Shown here: piece by piece, positions 1 to 11,561 of the stretch
How positions within the stretch are numbered: position 1 is the first letter of the stretch
How the letters are laid out: every line of letters begins with the position of its first letter
NCBI GenBank assembly: GCA_030760725.1
Contig: JASWHV010000012.1
Coordinates: forward strand, 20,722,368 to 20,786,367
Length of the DNA stretch: 64,000 nucleotides
Direction: 5' to 3'
DNA from: Neostapfia colusana
Taxonomy: Eukaryota; Streptophyta; Magnoliopsida; Poales; Poaceae
Made by a program: the position numbers and the translations under genes
The notes under the pieces: model-generated
What the model saw: only the letters and a program-made list of their open reading frames with translations
What the model was told of the DNA's origin: nothing
The model's database searches: none

Positions 1-448
1 AACCGGTCGACGATCACCCATATCGAGTCATGCTTTCTGGATGTGAGCGGTAATCCGACGATGAAGTCCATACTCACATCCTCCCATTTCCACGCCGGTA
101 TCTTCAAGGGTTGTAGCGGTCCGGCTTTCCGCATATGATCAGCCTTGACCCGTCTACACGTATCACACTTGGATACGTATTTAGCGATCTCCCTCTTCAT
201 CCTCGTCCACCAAAATTTCTGTTTCAAATCTTGGTACATCTTGTTACTTCCTGGATGAAGGGAAAACTTTGACAGGTGGGCTTCATCCAAGATCTTCTTC
301 CAGAGTTTCATATTGCGCAGTACCACTATACGGTCGTTAAACCATATTGTACCGTTCTCATCCTTCTGGAAGCATTTTACCTCTCCGTTGTCCAGTCTTC
401 CGTATGTGAGACATACCTCTGTCTCTTCTTTGAGCCTCAACAATCTCT
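1..448 (-). pseudogene. integrase N-terminal remnant of element F
   Basis: Reverse-strand reading gives the zinc-binding part and the start of the integrase core, matching element A around its residues 1005-1165, but in several frames because small indels have accumulated. The first frameshift, near 448-510, separates it from the RNase H segment upstream in the element. It cannot make a continuous integrase here. Confidence 0.8.
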
Positions 449-1345
449 TCACGGATTGTTGGAATGAGCACGAGATTGTAAAGCGCGCCATACGGAATTT
501 ACACGGAGGCTTGGTTCTTCATCTTCCAACTCAGCAGCCACTAAGTTATGAACGTGGGCTTTCCGACTAAGCGCGTCGGCAACCACGTTTGCTTTTCCCG
601 GATGATAGTGGATCTCAATTTCATAATCTTTTATGAGCTCCAACCATCTCCGTTGTCTCATATTTAGCTCCTTCTGCGTGAAGATATACTTCAAACTTTT
701 GTGGTCGGTGTAGAGGTGAACAAGATTACCCAGTAGGTAATGCCTCCACATCTTTAACGCCAACACCACAGCAGCAAGCTCGAGATCGTGAGTTGGATAA
801 TGCTGCTCGTGGTTTCGCAGTTGACGAGACCCATAGGGGACTACACGCCCTTCTTGCATCAGAACACAGCCAAGACCGATGCCGGATGCATCACAGTATA
901 CATCAAATGGCTTCGTCATGTCTGGCTGAGCAAGAACTGGAGCTGTTGTGAGATGTTTCACCAGAGTTTTGAATGCGGCTTCACATGCTGCACTCCACGT
1001 GTATTTAGTGTCCTTCTTCAGCAGCTCCATCATTGGTTTAGCAATCTTTGAGAAGCTCGGAATAAACCTCCGATAATACCCCGCTAAACCTAGGAAACTT
1101 CGGACCTCGTGGACTAACTTGGGGGATTCCCACTTCAGCACCTGTTTGATCTTGCTGGGGTCCACGGCAATACCCTCTGCTGAAATAATATGGCCCAGGA
1201 AAGGCACTTGATCGATCCAGAACTCGCACTTTCTGAACTTGGCATATAACTGGTGCTCCCGCAACCGTTGTAGCACAATACGCAGATGTTCAGCGTGCTC
1301 TTCTTTAGATTTGGAGTAAACCAATATGTCGTTGATGAATACCAC
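449..1345 (-). pseudogene. reverse transcriptase C-terminus and RNase H segment, element F
   Basis: About 298 codons without a stop. It begins after a nonsense codon near the catalytic FIDD motif, which here reads FIND, so the second-last Asp is changed to Asn and polymerase activity would be lost even without the stops. It continues through the RT thumb (VPFLGHIISAEG) and RNase H (FDVYCDASG with the catalytic Asp, DLELAAVVLAL with Glu, LYTDHKSLKY with Asp). The frame breaks after the RNase H/integrase linker, where A has CVIPYGALYN and F has a frameshifted tail. Not functional. Confidence 0.85.
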
Positions 1346-1384
1346 GACGAACTTGTCTCACTCCGGCATGAACAAAGAATTCAT

Positions 1385-2734
1385 CTAGTACATGAAGTGT
1401 GCCGGAGCGTTGGTTAACCCAAATGACATGACGAGGTACTCATAGAGTCCGTATCTCGTCGAGAAAGCTGTCTTCGGTATGTCCTCTGGTCGGATTTTGA
1501 TTTGATGATATTCCGACCGAAGATCCATCTTCGAAAATACCTTTGCACCCACAAGTTGATCGAACAGGATGTCGATGCGGGGCAAAGGATATTTGTTCTT
1601 GATTGTGACGGCATTTAGAGGACGGTAATCAACACATAGCCGTAGTGTTTCGTCCTTCTTCTTAACGAACAGCGTTGAGCACCCCCAAGGTGAAGAACTT
1701 GGTCGTATGAAACCCTTGCTCATGAGTTCATTCAGTTGCTCTTTCAACTCCGCTAGCTCATTAGGTGCCATCTTGTAAGGCCTTCGTGAGATAGGCGTCG
1801 TTCCCGGCGCCAGTTCAATCTTGAACTCGACGTCCCGTTCGGGCGGCATGCCCGGTAAGTCATCGGGAAAAACGTCAGGATAATCACGTACCACCGGAAT
1901 ATCTTCAAGCTTCAGCGCTTCCGTGTGGTAGGCCTCTACCATATCTGGATCTTCGCTGTCTAAAAACAGCGTGTGCTGTCCGTGAATCGGCGAGTCAATC
2001 TGGACAGTACGGTTACCGATATTGAGAATGGCACCGTGACGATTTAACCAATACATCCCCAATATAATGTCTATCTTCTGCCTATTCAACATAATCAGCG
2101 ATGTTGGGTATATTTTTCTGCCCAAACACAAAGCTGCTCGGGTCATAATCTGATTGGCAGAGATATTTCCTCCCGGTGATCGTATGAGAAAACTCGTTGT
2201 GGGAGTATTGGTGGATAATTGGTGCTGATCCACACATGATTTGCTGATGAAATTGTGGGTTGCACCGGAATCAAAAAGTATGAGCACGGGTACGTCTTTG
2301 AGAGTAAACATGCCCGCTAACACCGGTGCTCCCTCCGGGACATCCTCAATAGCAAGATGTTGCACATTCCCAGATTGCAATGCTGTTATGTTGACTGGAG
2401 CAGGTGGCGGCATACCACCTGATGATGATGGCTGTCTGGTGTTCACCAACTTCTCCCGGCATTCTTGCCTAAAATGCCCTGAACGGTGGCAATAAGAACA
2501 CGGAGGTTTCCCTGGTTCTTCGTTAACTTGTGGTGGAGAAGTAGATGTACTTGGTTGCAGCAATGATGTCACATGTGTCATTCGCTGCTGCAGCAAAGGT
2601 GTTGCTTCAAGACAAGATTCTTGAGCAGGAAATCTGTACGCAGTTGATCTGACTGGTGCTTGCCATGTCTCCTCAGATGGTGTGTGATACACCACACGGT
2701 ATTTACGAGGAACGACTGGTGTGTCTTCCTGCAC
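1385..2734 (-). pseudogene. Gag C-terminus, protease and RT N-terminus, element F
   Basis: About 449 codons open. In order: Gag linker (EDTPVVPRKYRVVYHTPS), a CCHC knuckle CSYCHRSGHFRQEC (nucleic-acid binding), an aspartic protease with LFDSGATHNFIS, then RT fingers/palm (FIRPSSSPWGCS, LRLCVDYRPLNAV, YLVMSFGLTNAPAHFMY). It ends at a TTG-to-TAG type nonsense codon directly after HFMY, compared with element A. A second stop lies a few codons on, before the FIDD motif. At its 5' end a TAG separates it from the Gag N-terminus at 2804. Confidence 0.85.
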
Positions 2735-2803
2735 ATCCTTCCGGTCCCTCTTCTCTGCTTGACACTCAAGTGTCGCTTGTTCTTGCAGCAGGGCAGCACT
2801 AAT

Positions 2804-3487
2804 CTACTCGGTGTAACTGCCTTGATTGAACAAAGCTAACTTCTCTTTTAGTATGGCACTCAAGCCATAGAAAAAGTAGTCACACATTGCAGCTTCACTC
2901 GTTGCATAAGCAGGAGCATATTGTGCCAGAAGGTTGAATCGTCTGACATAATCGAGGACACTCATGTCCCCCTGCTTCAAGTTTCTGAATTCCTGCTGTT
3001 GGGCCTTGATAAAACCCATAGGAATGTGACGAGCACGGAATGCTTCACGAAATTCCGTCCATCCCACTTGATGGCCTTCTGGAATGGTGGCAAGGTAAGC
3101 GAACCACCAATTTCCGGCGGCTCCATGGAGCTGTTGAGCTGAAAATAATGTCTTCTGATACTCATCGCACTCAAACACTCCAAACTTGGACTCCATAACT
3201 CGAAGCCACTGATCAGCTTCCACTGGTTCATTGGCTTCCGTGAAGATTGGCGGTTGTGTCGCCAAGAAATCCAAATAGGCGTTCCGAGGTGGAACGTCCT
3301 GTTGTGCACGCTGGAGTAAGCCCTGTTGTACCAATGCTTGGAGTAGTCTTGTGTTCTCTTGACTTGACTCGACCATCTGAGCCATGACATCCGCCCATAC
3401 CGCTGATGGCGGTGCCCCTGGTTGACTCGAGTCATCGTCATCTCGGCGAGAACCTTCAGCCCTACTCGGAGAACGAGTACGCACCAT
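2804..3487 (-). pseudogene. Gag N-terminal half, element F
   Basis: Begins MVRTRSPSRAEG; this ATG (3485-3487) is chosen because it lines up with the start of element A's Gag. An in-frame ATG three codons earlier is possible. The segment carries the conserved retrotransposon Gag domain (NAYLDFLATQPPIF, EADQWLRVMESKFG, FREAFRARHIPMGFIKAQQQEF). It ends at a TAG at the equivalent of Gag residue 228 of A, a single-base nonsense change. Gag would assemble the virus-like particle; here it is truncated. Confidence 0.85.
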
Positions 3488-4575
3488 ACTTTCCAACGGT
3501 GTATCATATGACTCTTAGAAATTTTTCTACAGATTGTGACGGCTAATTTACAGCAACATCCTGAGAAATTTGCAGCTGCTCTGTTTTCTGAACAGTTTGC
3601 ATTCATCTGGACATTCAACCAAGTTGGTGTCGGATTTGGCTCTGGAGTTCTACAGAAAAGTTGTAGAGCACTTAATAACCTTTCCAGAACTGTATCCAAC
3701 ACCTCCATTGGATCAAGCTAATCAGAGTTACGCTCTGTTAAAGACCAGAAAAATTTTTGTCTGAACAGAGCACTCTGTCTTTGAGATCAAAAGAAGCCTA
3801 ACAAGTCTTTTCTTTGAAACTTAGTTCAAATGAAGAGCTCAGTAACTAATATGTGCTTTATCACATCCATTTTTAGTTTGGAAGTTAGTAATGAATGATT
3901 TCTTCATAGGTAAGAATACTATCCAGTGTAGTATGGTGACGATGCACCGTAGGACATATGACGGTACTACGTTGCCTCACCAAAGAAAAACCTAACCGGA
4001 TTACACCAGTATACACGTGTCATTAAGTGGCACTAAAACGGTCTCTCGCAAACGTGTTCTACACGCACTAAGGTTTTCGTGGTTAGCACCTACATAAAAC
4101 ACACTCAATCATCAGGTTCGGCTGCACACAGAACCCGGTATCCATAACAGTTTGTACACCCGGCCGTCATCACTCGCCCAGGTGTTCTCAAGCCAAACAC
4201 GCCTTAAGCTACGTGTTCACGTTACTGACCACGTGACGGGGTCTCCCAAATTGCACCACGCACGCCTGGGATAGACGCTGCTCGAATACCCCAAACGACA
4301 TGAAGAGTCGTAGAGGATACTAAAGCGGGTCGGGTTACCTGCCACCCGTGAGGCTCCACCCTTCAGCTTGTGCGCACTGGTGGACAGCGCATACGTGCAC
4401 CCCCAAGACATAAACCGTCCCGAGATGTACGATTTTCCGACATAACAAATAAGTTAGCTTGCCACCTTCATAATATGCTAATAGTAGTCCTTATGTGGGC
4501 CTAGTACCGTTATCTCACCGTATCCTAAGTTTTTGACATAATATGATGCTCAATCCGTGCTCTGTTCCCAACGCA
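3488..4575 (-). other. 5' untranslated leader of element F
   Basis: Non-coding leader between primer site and gag. The part nearest the primer site (about 4210-4440) is almost the same as in A and in the otherwise diverged B, which suggests a cis-acting RNA element. No gene seen. Confidence 0.75.
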
Positions 4576-4587
4576 GCTCTTATACCA
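4576..4587 (-). promoter_or_regulatory. primer binding site (tRNA-iMet type), element F
   Basis: Reverse strand reads TGGTATAAGAGC, one mismatch from TGGTATCAGAGC, the common plant iMet primer site. It lies four bases inside the 5' LTR edge. Confidence 0.8.
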
Positions 4588-4621
4588 CAGCTGAGACGGA
4601 CCCCACGGGACCTCGTCGGGT

Positions 4622-4642
4622 GGTGCCGTGTTATGCGGCACC
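4622..4642 (-). promoter_or_regulatory. LTR-end stem-loop (F)
   Basis: GGTGCCG, 7-nt loop, CGGCACC: a perfect 7-bp stem near the transcript-side end of the LTR. Same place, stem length and loop length as in the other LTRs, with compensating base changes. Confidence 0.6.
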
Positions 4643-4776
4643 CAACAGCACACGGGTCGATGAACACACATCATATTACATAAAGAGTTTGCGGAAGCGT
4701 ACAAGATTGTTTTACAAATAAGTATATCAGAGTAAACTACAGCAGAAGACTATCACTCTCACGACTCATATCTAAA

Positions 4777-4923
4777 CTAGCAACAAAGAAACGGTCCAGC
4801 CCGCGGACGTTTCTTACTAGCAACACGAATACAATCTGCAGCGGCGAGGATGCTCTTTGAGTAAGCACTCGGAGGTTCCCAAGTCTCATCGGCATCCCTT
4901 CTCATAAGCATCCAGTCAAGTAC
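4777..4923 (-). other. putative LTR-encoded exon (type A second block), element F
   Basis: 147 nt, open to a TAG at its end, preceded on the reverse strand by a T-rich tract and GTTTTGCAG acceptor-like site. Encodes residues such as ADETWEPPSAYSKS. The same 147-nt length and frame occur in both LTRs of element A. Coding and splicing are inferred; the product is unknown. Confidence 0.4.
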
Positions 4924-7900
4924 CTGCAAAACAACTCGGATATCATCCGTGAGCATAACGCTCAGCAAGACTTAACCGTCTCCCTAAACATGAAACTCTA
5001 AGTGAGGTTATGAACCTAACATAGGATGGCATAAGCATAATTAAACTCGCCTAAAAGTAAATCCTTACTTTCAGGTATTAATTGCAGCATTTTAAGTAAC
5101 CCTGGGCACGCCACATCGGGAGTCCACAATCAAACAAGAAACGCTTTCCCCCGATGTAAATTGCTCATGGCATAAAAGAATCGAGTTTGCACTAGCCTAT
5201 TCATCAAGTTACAATACAAAGGTAGGGTAATACTTCACATCAAAATGATGAGTTCCTTTCTCATGCAAGTTCTTACTACGTCACGACTGTGAGAACAAGT
5301 ATGCTCGGTCCATTCCGCGAGCGACGGTGATTCAAATCAATAACACCCGGACTACACGACACGTACGCCCGTACTCGACCTTGCCTACAACAACCATCAC
5401 TGACGTCGTACGTGGCAGCCTTTCCCCCGTTTCACCCCCGCTGAATTGATCAAGTCGCCCCGTACAGTAGCTACTCTCATGGTGCACCTACCGACATGAG
5501 ATGTCATGAGAATATTTCCCACATACTGCACACCGGCCGTCCGCCTGAGGCGAACCGAAAAGTCCCAACGACAGCTTCCCGAGGTACATCGGTTTACTGG
5601 GTCCCATATAGCCAGCATGAGTCCGGTACACAACTCAAACTTGTTCAACAGGGCCGCATACTGATCGGTCCTTGACCGACACGGACAGGTCTACAGCACC
5701 CAGGCCCCTATGTCCTGCTGCCCCTACAACCTTCCGGTCTCAACTTTAACTTGCACCAATCCCGTATGCCCCTGTTGTTCCTGAAACTGCGAGTAGCATC
5801 TCACCACTCGACTTCTACCGAACCGTACTTAAGCATGGCAGTTCTACATGGTGAAAGACACCTACCCAATACTCCATGGGTCATTTGGTTATGCAAGAGG
5901 AGTATCAATCACTAGACCTAATGCACAGTTCATATCTTGACCGAAAGTGAATACAAAAATAAAAACTTAATAGCTGTTAAATGCAAACCGGAGCTTGCCT
6001 GTTTTGCAGGGTAGTCGTATATAACAGTTAGTGTGAACAGAGGTTGTGTGGAAAAGCCAAGCATAGCTTGGTTTGCCTCTGTTGTGCAAAGAACAGAAAT
6101 AAACTAAATTGACCTTAAGGCCTTAGCTATACACTAATCATTTTCCCTAATGATCATAATGGACAAGCTGAAAATATTTGAGTGCAACTGAAGAACAAGA
6201 ACTCCAATGGACTCAAAACTTTTACAGCAGGTTCTATACTACCTAAGGATTTAGCTTGCCAAATTGCAGCTAATGTGGAGTCATATTGTGTCCTCCATAA
6301 TTCTTACCATATCTCTTATGTATTTTCCCCTCTACATAAATATGGAGATTAATAATAGGGAGTTCAAGGACTCAACTTGGGCTGATAATTTACTTGTGAG
6401 TTCTTGATCACATGAGAGTCATCTGGTCCAAAATTCAGCCCCTTTACTTGAGTAGTTCCCCTAGAACAATTCTTTAAGCATTTGTACTCAAAAGAATTAA
6501 TTCTGTAGAAATGTGCATTTTCATGCCCAATTAAGTGAACTACACTTCCAAGTATGTCTCATAGAGCTTTCCTAAATTTTCCTATGATTTTTGGAGCTAT
6601 GGATTGCTCAGAACAGATTTTTGAAGTGGGAAATATTTTCTGAAAATGTTTCTGGACTCTTTTGAACACAGTAGTTTGCATTTAGCAAATTTCTACCCAA
6701 ATGATCTTCAAATGAGCTGAACATTTGCTAGTGGGTCAACAATATGCTAAAGAATATTCTGTCAAAATTTGGGGATTTTTGGATAACCCAAACTCCCTCA
6801 ATAATTCTTTTTCAGAAAACCTTCAAAGACTTCTCCAGAATATAATATTGACTTTCATACAAAGCTGAGTTCATATTTGGATAGAACTCTGACAGGTGAA
6901 TCCAACCCAATTGGAATCACTCAAATTGGAGTTTTCTACAGGAAGATATGAATTTCTAAAGATTGAGCTAAGTCTAGAATTATTTTCCTATTGAAAATCC
7001 AGCTGGACCCACTGTTTTGAATTCCAGCCAATAGAAGCGAAGCCACACCGGGCCACAGCACCTATGCGCGCCAACACACGGGATCCCGGCCACACCCGAT
7101 CCCGGGTTTAAAATTTGAGCTGCTGACAGCTGGGGCCCACGGCTTTCTTCTACCTCCCGCTCCTCGCTCGCGCCCGCGCGCTCCCCCTCGCCGGAGTAAC
7201 CGGAAGCTCGCCGGACCGGCCTTCCCGGCCACCGCTTGAGCCCGGACTTGCCGCCAGGGGGTTTAGGGCCTCGAGGAACATGGCTGTGGGGTTTGCTAGG
7301 GCTGCCGACGACCGGAACATGGCCGGCGACTTGCGACAGCTACTGTGAAGGTCCGGCGGCGTTGCCCAAGGTATCCAGCCCGCCAAAACCTGTGCCGACG
7401 AGCCCTACAGTACCAGCGCACCTCTAGGAGGATCGACACGACCTCAAAGTGGCTCGGGAATGGCTGGAAATGGGTTGTCACCGTGCGACCGAATGGGTCC
7501 GCCATGAACAACCCAAGAAAAGCTCGAAATTTGTCGTGCTGAGGCGTTTTCATGCGCTGGATCCTAAAGGAGAAATGACCGCCGGCTAATCCAGCGTCTA
7601 TATATCAAATTTGATGACTTAAGGAGGATCAGAGGGCAAGAATTTGAAAGAATCATACCGGAAGCTCGGGATGAGGTCGCCGGAGCAAAACCTCAAAATT
7701 CGCCGCCGATAGCTTGCGGCACGGCCTGAGCTTGGGCTGAGAGCAGCACCGCACCCGTGCGCGTCCGTAGGTGTGATCGCTCGGCCGTGAAACCAGCTGT
7801 GGAGGGCTGTCCACGAGCGCCCGATCACTTTCTTGGATTAGGTCGGCGCGGCGGCGGTCGTTCTCGGGCACCGGAGGCCGCAGCTCACTTGCTCGTGGGT

Positions 7901-8242
7901 CAGGGAGGTGGAGGTTGATCTCGTGGGAGTGTTTAGCAGCTCGGGGGAGGGAAGACACGATTGCTTCGCCGTTTCTTCGATCGGACCGAGAGAGCGACGG
8001 GGAGAAACAGCCGCTGTTCGTGCGCTCGCGAGGAGAGGAAGCAACTGCTGTCGGCTTGGTCCGAGGAGGGAGAGATCATCTTGCTGAAGCGGTGAGAACC
8101 GACTCTGGGGCGCCAACGCGTGGAGACCGGCAGCAGGAGCTGGCGCGGCAAGCTCCTCGGTGGAGCGCGTGACCTGTTCGGGAAATATTCCCACCGAGGT
8201 GTGACTTAGGGTGTAAGGTTTCTTCCTTTAGCTCTATGACAT

Positions 8243-8253
8243 GTGGGTCCCAC
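8243..8253. promoter_or_regulatory. GTGGGTCCCAC palindrome (TCP-like site), LTR of F
   Basis: Exact match to GTGGGNCCCAC, the class I TCP factor consensus. It lies at the upstream edge of the GC-rich LTR part. Same position in the LTRs of A and B. Confidence 0.45.
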
Positions 8254-9701
8254 TCCACATGTACCTCCCAAATATCTGTTCAAGCTGATCCTCTTAATTC
8301 CCACAATTCTGACTTTTAAAATGTGGGTTAGAATTTGAATCCTTCCAATTCAGTTTGAATTTGCTTGCCAAATTTGAATTTGGTTGAAGTTTGCAAATTC
8401 TCTTCTTTAACTCCTTTTTGAGCCCACCCTAAAATTGAAAAGTTTGTGAGCAAACTTTTCCCTATAATCCCAACTATAGGGCTGCATGTTTATTCAAAGT
8501 TTTTGGTCACCCCATGTGTGAACTTTGAATTTCAAATCTGATTTTTAAACTTTCATGCAAAGAGGTATTTAACTCCTTATTGGTCCAACACTTTTAAATA
8601 AAAAGGTGAACCTCATGTTGGATGTTCATCCATGTATTACCTTGCATGAAGAAACGTTTTAGCAAGTCCCATTTTTCATGTCTTTGCCACACATATGAAC
8701 TCAAACCTTGGTTTTTATTCATACACATTTTTGCGACTTTTACAGTCGTGCGGTAAAACGGCTGGCTGCGAGCTCTCCGGCGAAGCGCCGCCGCGGGGAT
8801 CGCGGGTTGTCGCGAGGAAGACAAAGGAGGGGCCGGGTCCACCGGTCAGTCTATGTTTTCCAGCGGGGATCTGTTTTGTGGCTGGGATCCGGTGCGGAAG
8901 CGTGGGTAAAATCCAGTGGGCTGCGGTGTGGCCGCGATATCAGTGGGCCGACTTAAGGAGTGGGGCCCACAGCCCGTGTTTAAACATTTCTATGATTTTC
9001 AGATTTGGTTCAAACTTCAAATGCCCATAACTTTTGCTAGGAAGCTCCAAATTCAATGAACCAAATTTTGTTGGATTCATCTTTTTGAATACTAACCAAC
9101 AAAACAAGTTTCAGCTTATGAAACTTATTCTTCTTCCAGAATTAATTCCCTAAAATGTAAACCATTGGGAATTTTATCTGGAGAATTCTTTTATGGAAAA
9201 TTCTCAAATTTGGCTGGGATGTTCATTTGAAAATCCTTGAGTCAGAGTAAAAATTCCAGATCCATTAAAGTCCATTTAGTCCCCCTTGTGGTGTGATTAA
9301 GTGAACTTCCCTGAGAAAATGGAAAAAATGTACAGAAACATTTTTCAGATTTTCTCAAATTTTGTTTAGGGCATAAATTCCTCTAGGATTCTTCAAATGA
9401 CATGAAACCACTTCCATTAGGACCATCTCAAATTCTAGTTTCCATAAAGTAATGGGTTGAAACATGAAAATCCTGGGAAATTCTTAGAAGCTCTAGTAAT
9501 GACCAAATAGACTTTTATTCGTACAAAGCTCAAATGAACTTTGTTTCAAATGAAACTTAGTCAATTCTCTGGTTAGGATCCTACAAAGACACGATAAAAA
9601 TTTCAGAGCAAAAGGAGAAGGCTAGTTAGAGTTATGGTCTTTACATCTTCAATTTAACACATTGCATTTAAATTGACATATAGTATATTCCTTACGTGTA
9701 A

Positions 9702-9782
9702 TCGCTGAAGGCGAGGAAATCCCGGAAGTGCTGGACTTTCTCCTTCCGGACAAAGCACTAACCTATGACCAGCAGCAACAAG
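9702..9782 (+). other. putative LTR-encoded exon 1 (G)
   Basis: 81 nt, the same length as in B and D. It encodes PEVLDF and LTYDQQQQ-like residues, with synonymous third-position changes against B and D. Followed by donor-like AAG|GCAAGC (GC-AG class). The upstream acceptor reads TGTAA rather than TGTAG, so it is probably decayed in this copy. Confidence 0.5.
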
Positions 9783-10807
9783 GCAAGCCTGGTTTGCATT
9801 AACAAATTTTATAATGTTTTGCTTTATATATACTTAGCTTGAGGTATGTATGTGCATTAGGTGTAGGTTGGATGAAACCCCAAGTGCATAACCAGATTTT
9901 TCCTACAAGAGTGAGGGTAGTATCTAAGTCCTCGAGTATTCAGGCTATGCTTAATGTTTATAGAACTTCAGTACAAGTCGAGTAGTTGGAATCTACTCGC
10001 GAGTATAGGTGTCAGGACACACGGGATTGGTTCGAGTGATGTGAGATCACTTTAGTAAGAAAATGAGACTAGGCAGGGCCAGGGCGCAGCAAAAGGAAGT
10101 CTTCTGGGCGCAGCCCTGTCCGTGTCGATTGAGGACCAATCCGTGTGTGGTCCTGCTGAGCAAGTTTTGAACGTACCGAAGGCATATCGGATATATGGGC
10201 CTGGATAAACCGATGTAACCTAAACCTCTGGGCGTTGAGGCATAGCACACCAATTTATAGGTGTAGGTTGAGGGTAGCCAGGTGGAAATATGCTAACGGG
10301 CATAGAAAGATGCTCCGTGTAGGGAACCTCCTGCTCGTTTCGGTGCGACCGGTTTGACGTTCGGGCTGTTGGGTGAAAGGTTGTCCCGTACGACACAGAG
10401 TGAGCGTGCTGTGTGCAGCTCCGCGTGTGGGCGTACGAGACATGCTATTCGGGTATCCCTGCAGGTGTATATCGAGTTGATTCACCGTCCCTCATGGTGA
10501 TGAGTACCGCTTCTTTACTGCATCGTGACGTAGATAAATTATGGAATATTGTGGTTCAATTCTGCTGATATGTATAAATTGTATTGCTACATGTGTGCCA
10601 CTAAATATCGCTTACTAAATTTCAGATTCATGAACTGTTAACTTGTGGCTAAAAGATGAATTAAGGATGAACTTGTAGGCGTGTCCTTTGCTGCAATGTG
10701 CCATCCTATATTTGTTATGACCTGCATATAGAGTTTCATGTATAGATGAGTCAGTTAAGACTTGCTGAGCCATCGTGCTCACGGTTGCTGCTATGAGTGT
10801 ATTTCAG

Positions 10808-10905
10808 GTGAGGACTACCCCATGGACTCGGGGTACGAGTCCACCGGCGAGGGCTACCCTCTGTCGGGGACCATGGCTGAGTGGGAGACGTACACGCCGC
10901 GCTGA
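10808..10905 (+). other. putative LTR-encoded exon 2 (G)
   Basis: 98 nt after ATTTCAG, open in the phase set by exon 1, ending EWETYTPR then TGA. B and D end EWESCTPP plus one residue. Lengths 98, 89 and 86 nt differ only by multiples of three. Confidence 0.5.
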
Positions 10906-11107
10906 GCTGAGGAGTGAAGCTATTGTGGGTTGTCCATAAGGCTGGACAACCGACTTTTGCTAGTTTGGTGGGTGTGAGTTGTAAAAAGTTAGCTTCCACA
11001 TGTATAAACTCTGTTCTTAGTTGTAAACTGAAGGTGTGTACTAATTTGTACATATTCAGTTATTTTCTATGTAATACAATATGGTTGCCTTATGATGTGT
11101 GCTGTCG

Positions 11108-11128
11108 GGTGTCGCATCGAGCGGCACC
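11108..11128 (+). promoter_or_regulatory. LTR-end stem-loop (G)
   Basis: GGTGTCG, 7-nt loop, CGGCACC; the stem is kept with one G-U pair. Same place as in the other LTRs. Confidence 0.55.
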
Positions 11129-11529
11129 ACCCTCTAAGATCCTGGGCGTGCGGATTTCGGTCCATCACAGAAGACACACCGGTTGTTCCTCGTAAATACC
11201 GTGTGGTGTATTACACACCATCCGACGAACTATGGCAAGCGCCCGTAAGATCAACTCAGTACAGATTTCCTGCTCAAGAATCACGTCTTGAAGCAACACC
11301 ATTGCCGCAGCAACGATTGATTTCTGGTAGACAATTGCTGCAGCCAAGTACATCAACTTCTCAACCGCAAGTCAACAAAGAACCTGGGAAACATCTGTGT
11401 TCTTATTGCCACCGTTCTGGGCATTTTAGGCAAGAATGCCGGGAGAAGTTGTTGAACAGCGGACAACCATCATTATCAGTTGGTATGCCGCCACAGGCTC
11501 AAGTCAAGATAACAGCATTGCAATCCAGG

Positions 11530-11561
11530 AGAGTGAACATGCCCGCTAACACCGGTGCTCC
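11530..11561 (-). other. micro-inversion replacing the protease active site of C
   Basis: These 32 bases are the reverse complement of the type A segment encoding GAPVLAGMF, while sequence on both sides is in normal orientation. About 0.1 kb, including the DSGATHN protease motif, is missing around it. Confidence 0.75.

Larger units (their letters stand above)
1..8744 (-). mobile_element. Ty3/gypsy element F (type A, chromovirus-like), truncated by window edge
   Basis: Minus-strand LTR retrotransposon. The window holds its broken gag-pol (1-3487), leader, primer site and whole 5' LTR (4592-8744); the rest of integrase, the chromodomain and the 3' LTR lie to the left. Sequence is very close to element A, so it is the same family, but it carries more stop codons and frameshifts and is probably an older copy. 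Its right end (TTTTACA in plus orientation) abuts a type G LTR, so F appears to have inserted into that LTR; GTCGT at 8745-8749 would be its target duplication, but the other copy is outside the window. Confidence 0.9.
4592..8744 (-). repeat. 5' LTR of element F (type A, 4.15 kb)
   Basis: Plus-strand ends are TGAGACGG and CTTTTACA, the TG...CA rule. It aligns along its length with A's LTRs. It contains the A-type second mini-exon (4777-4923) and a GC-rich promoter-like area (about 7130-8260). The first mini-exon is mostly deleted: sequence jumps from near 6033 to a point about 0.15 kb further on in A. No host gene. Confidence 0.9.
8745..11169 (+). repeat. 3' part of a diverged LTR (G, type B-like)
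   Basis: Plus-strand LTR portion between element F and the gag remnant of C. Recognised by its ordered likeness to the LTR of D: GC-rich stretch with GTGGGGCCCAC near 8956-8966, AT-rich middle, the two mini-exons, and the terminal stem-loop. It ends in CATCACA just before the C gag sequence resumes. The left portion is missing because F lies there. It may be the 3' LTR of an element inserted in C's gag whose body is left of the window. Diverged enough to be a third subfamily. Confidence 0.7.

Noticed and set aside
7150..8258. Frames of 60-118 codons on both strands in F's LTR
   Set aside because: GC-rich LTR DNA; the frames are not preserved in A's LTRs at the amino-acid level.
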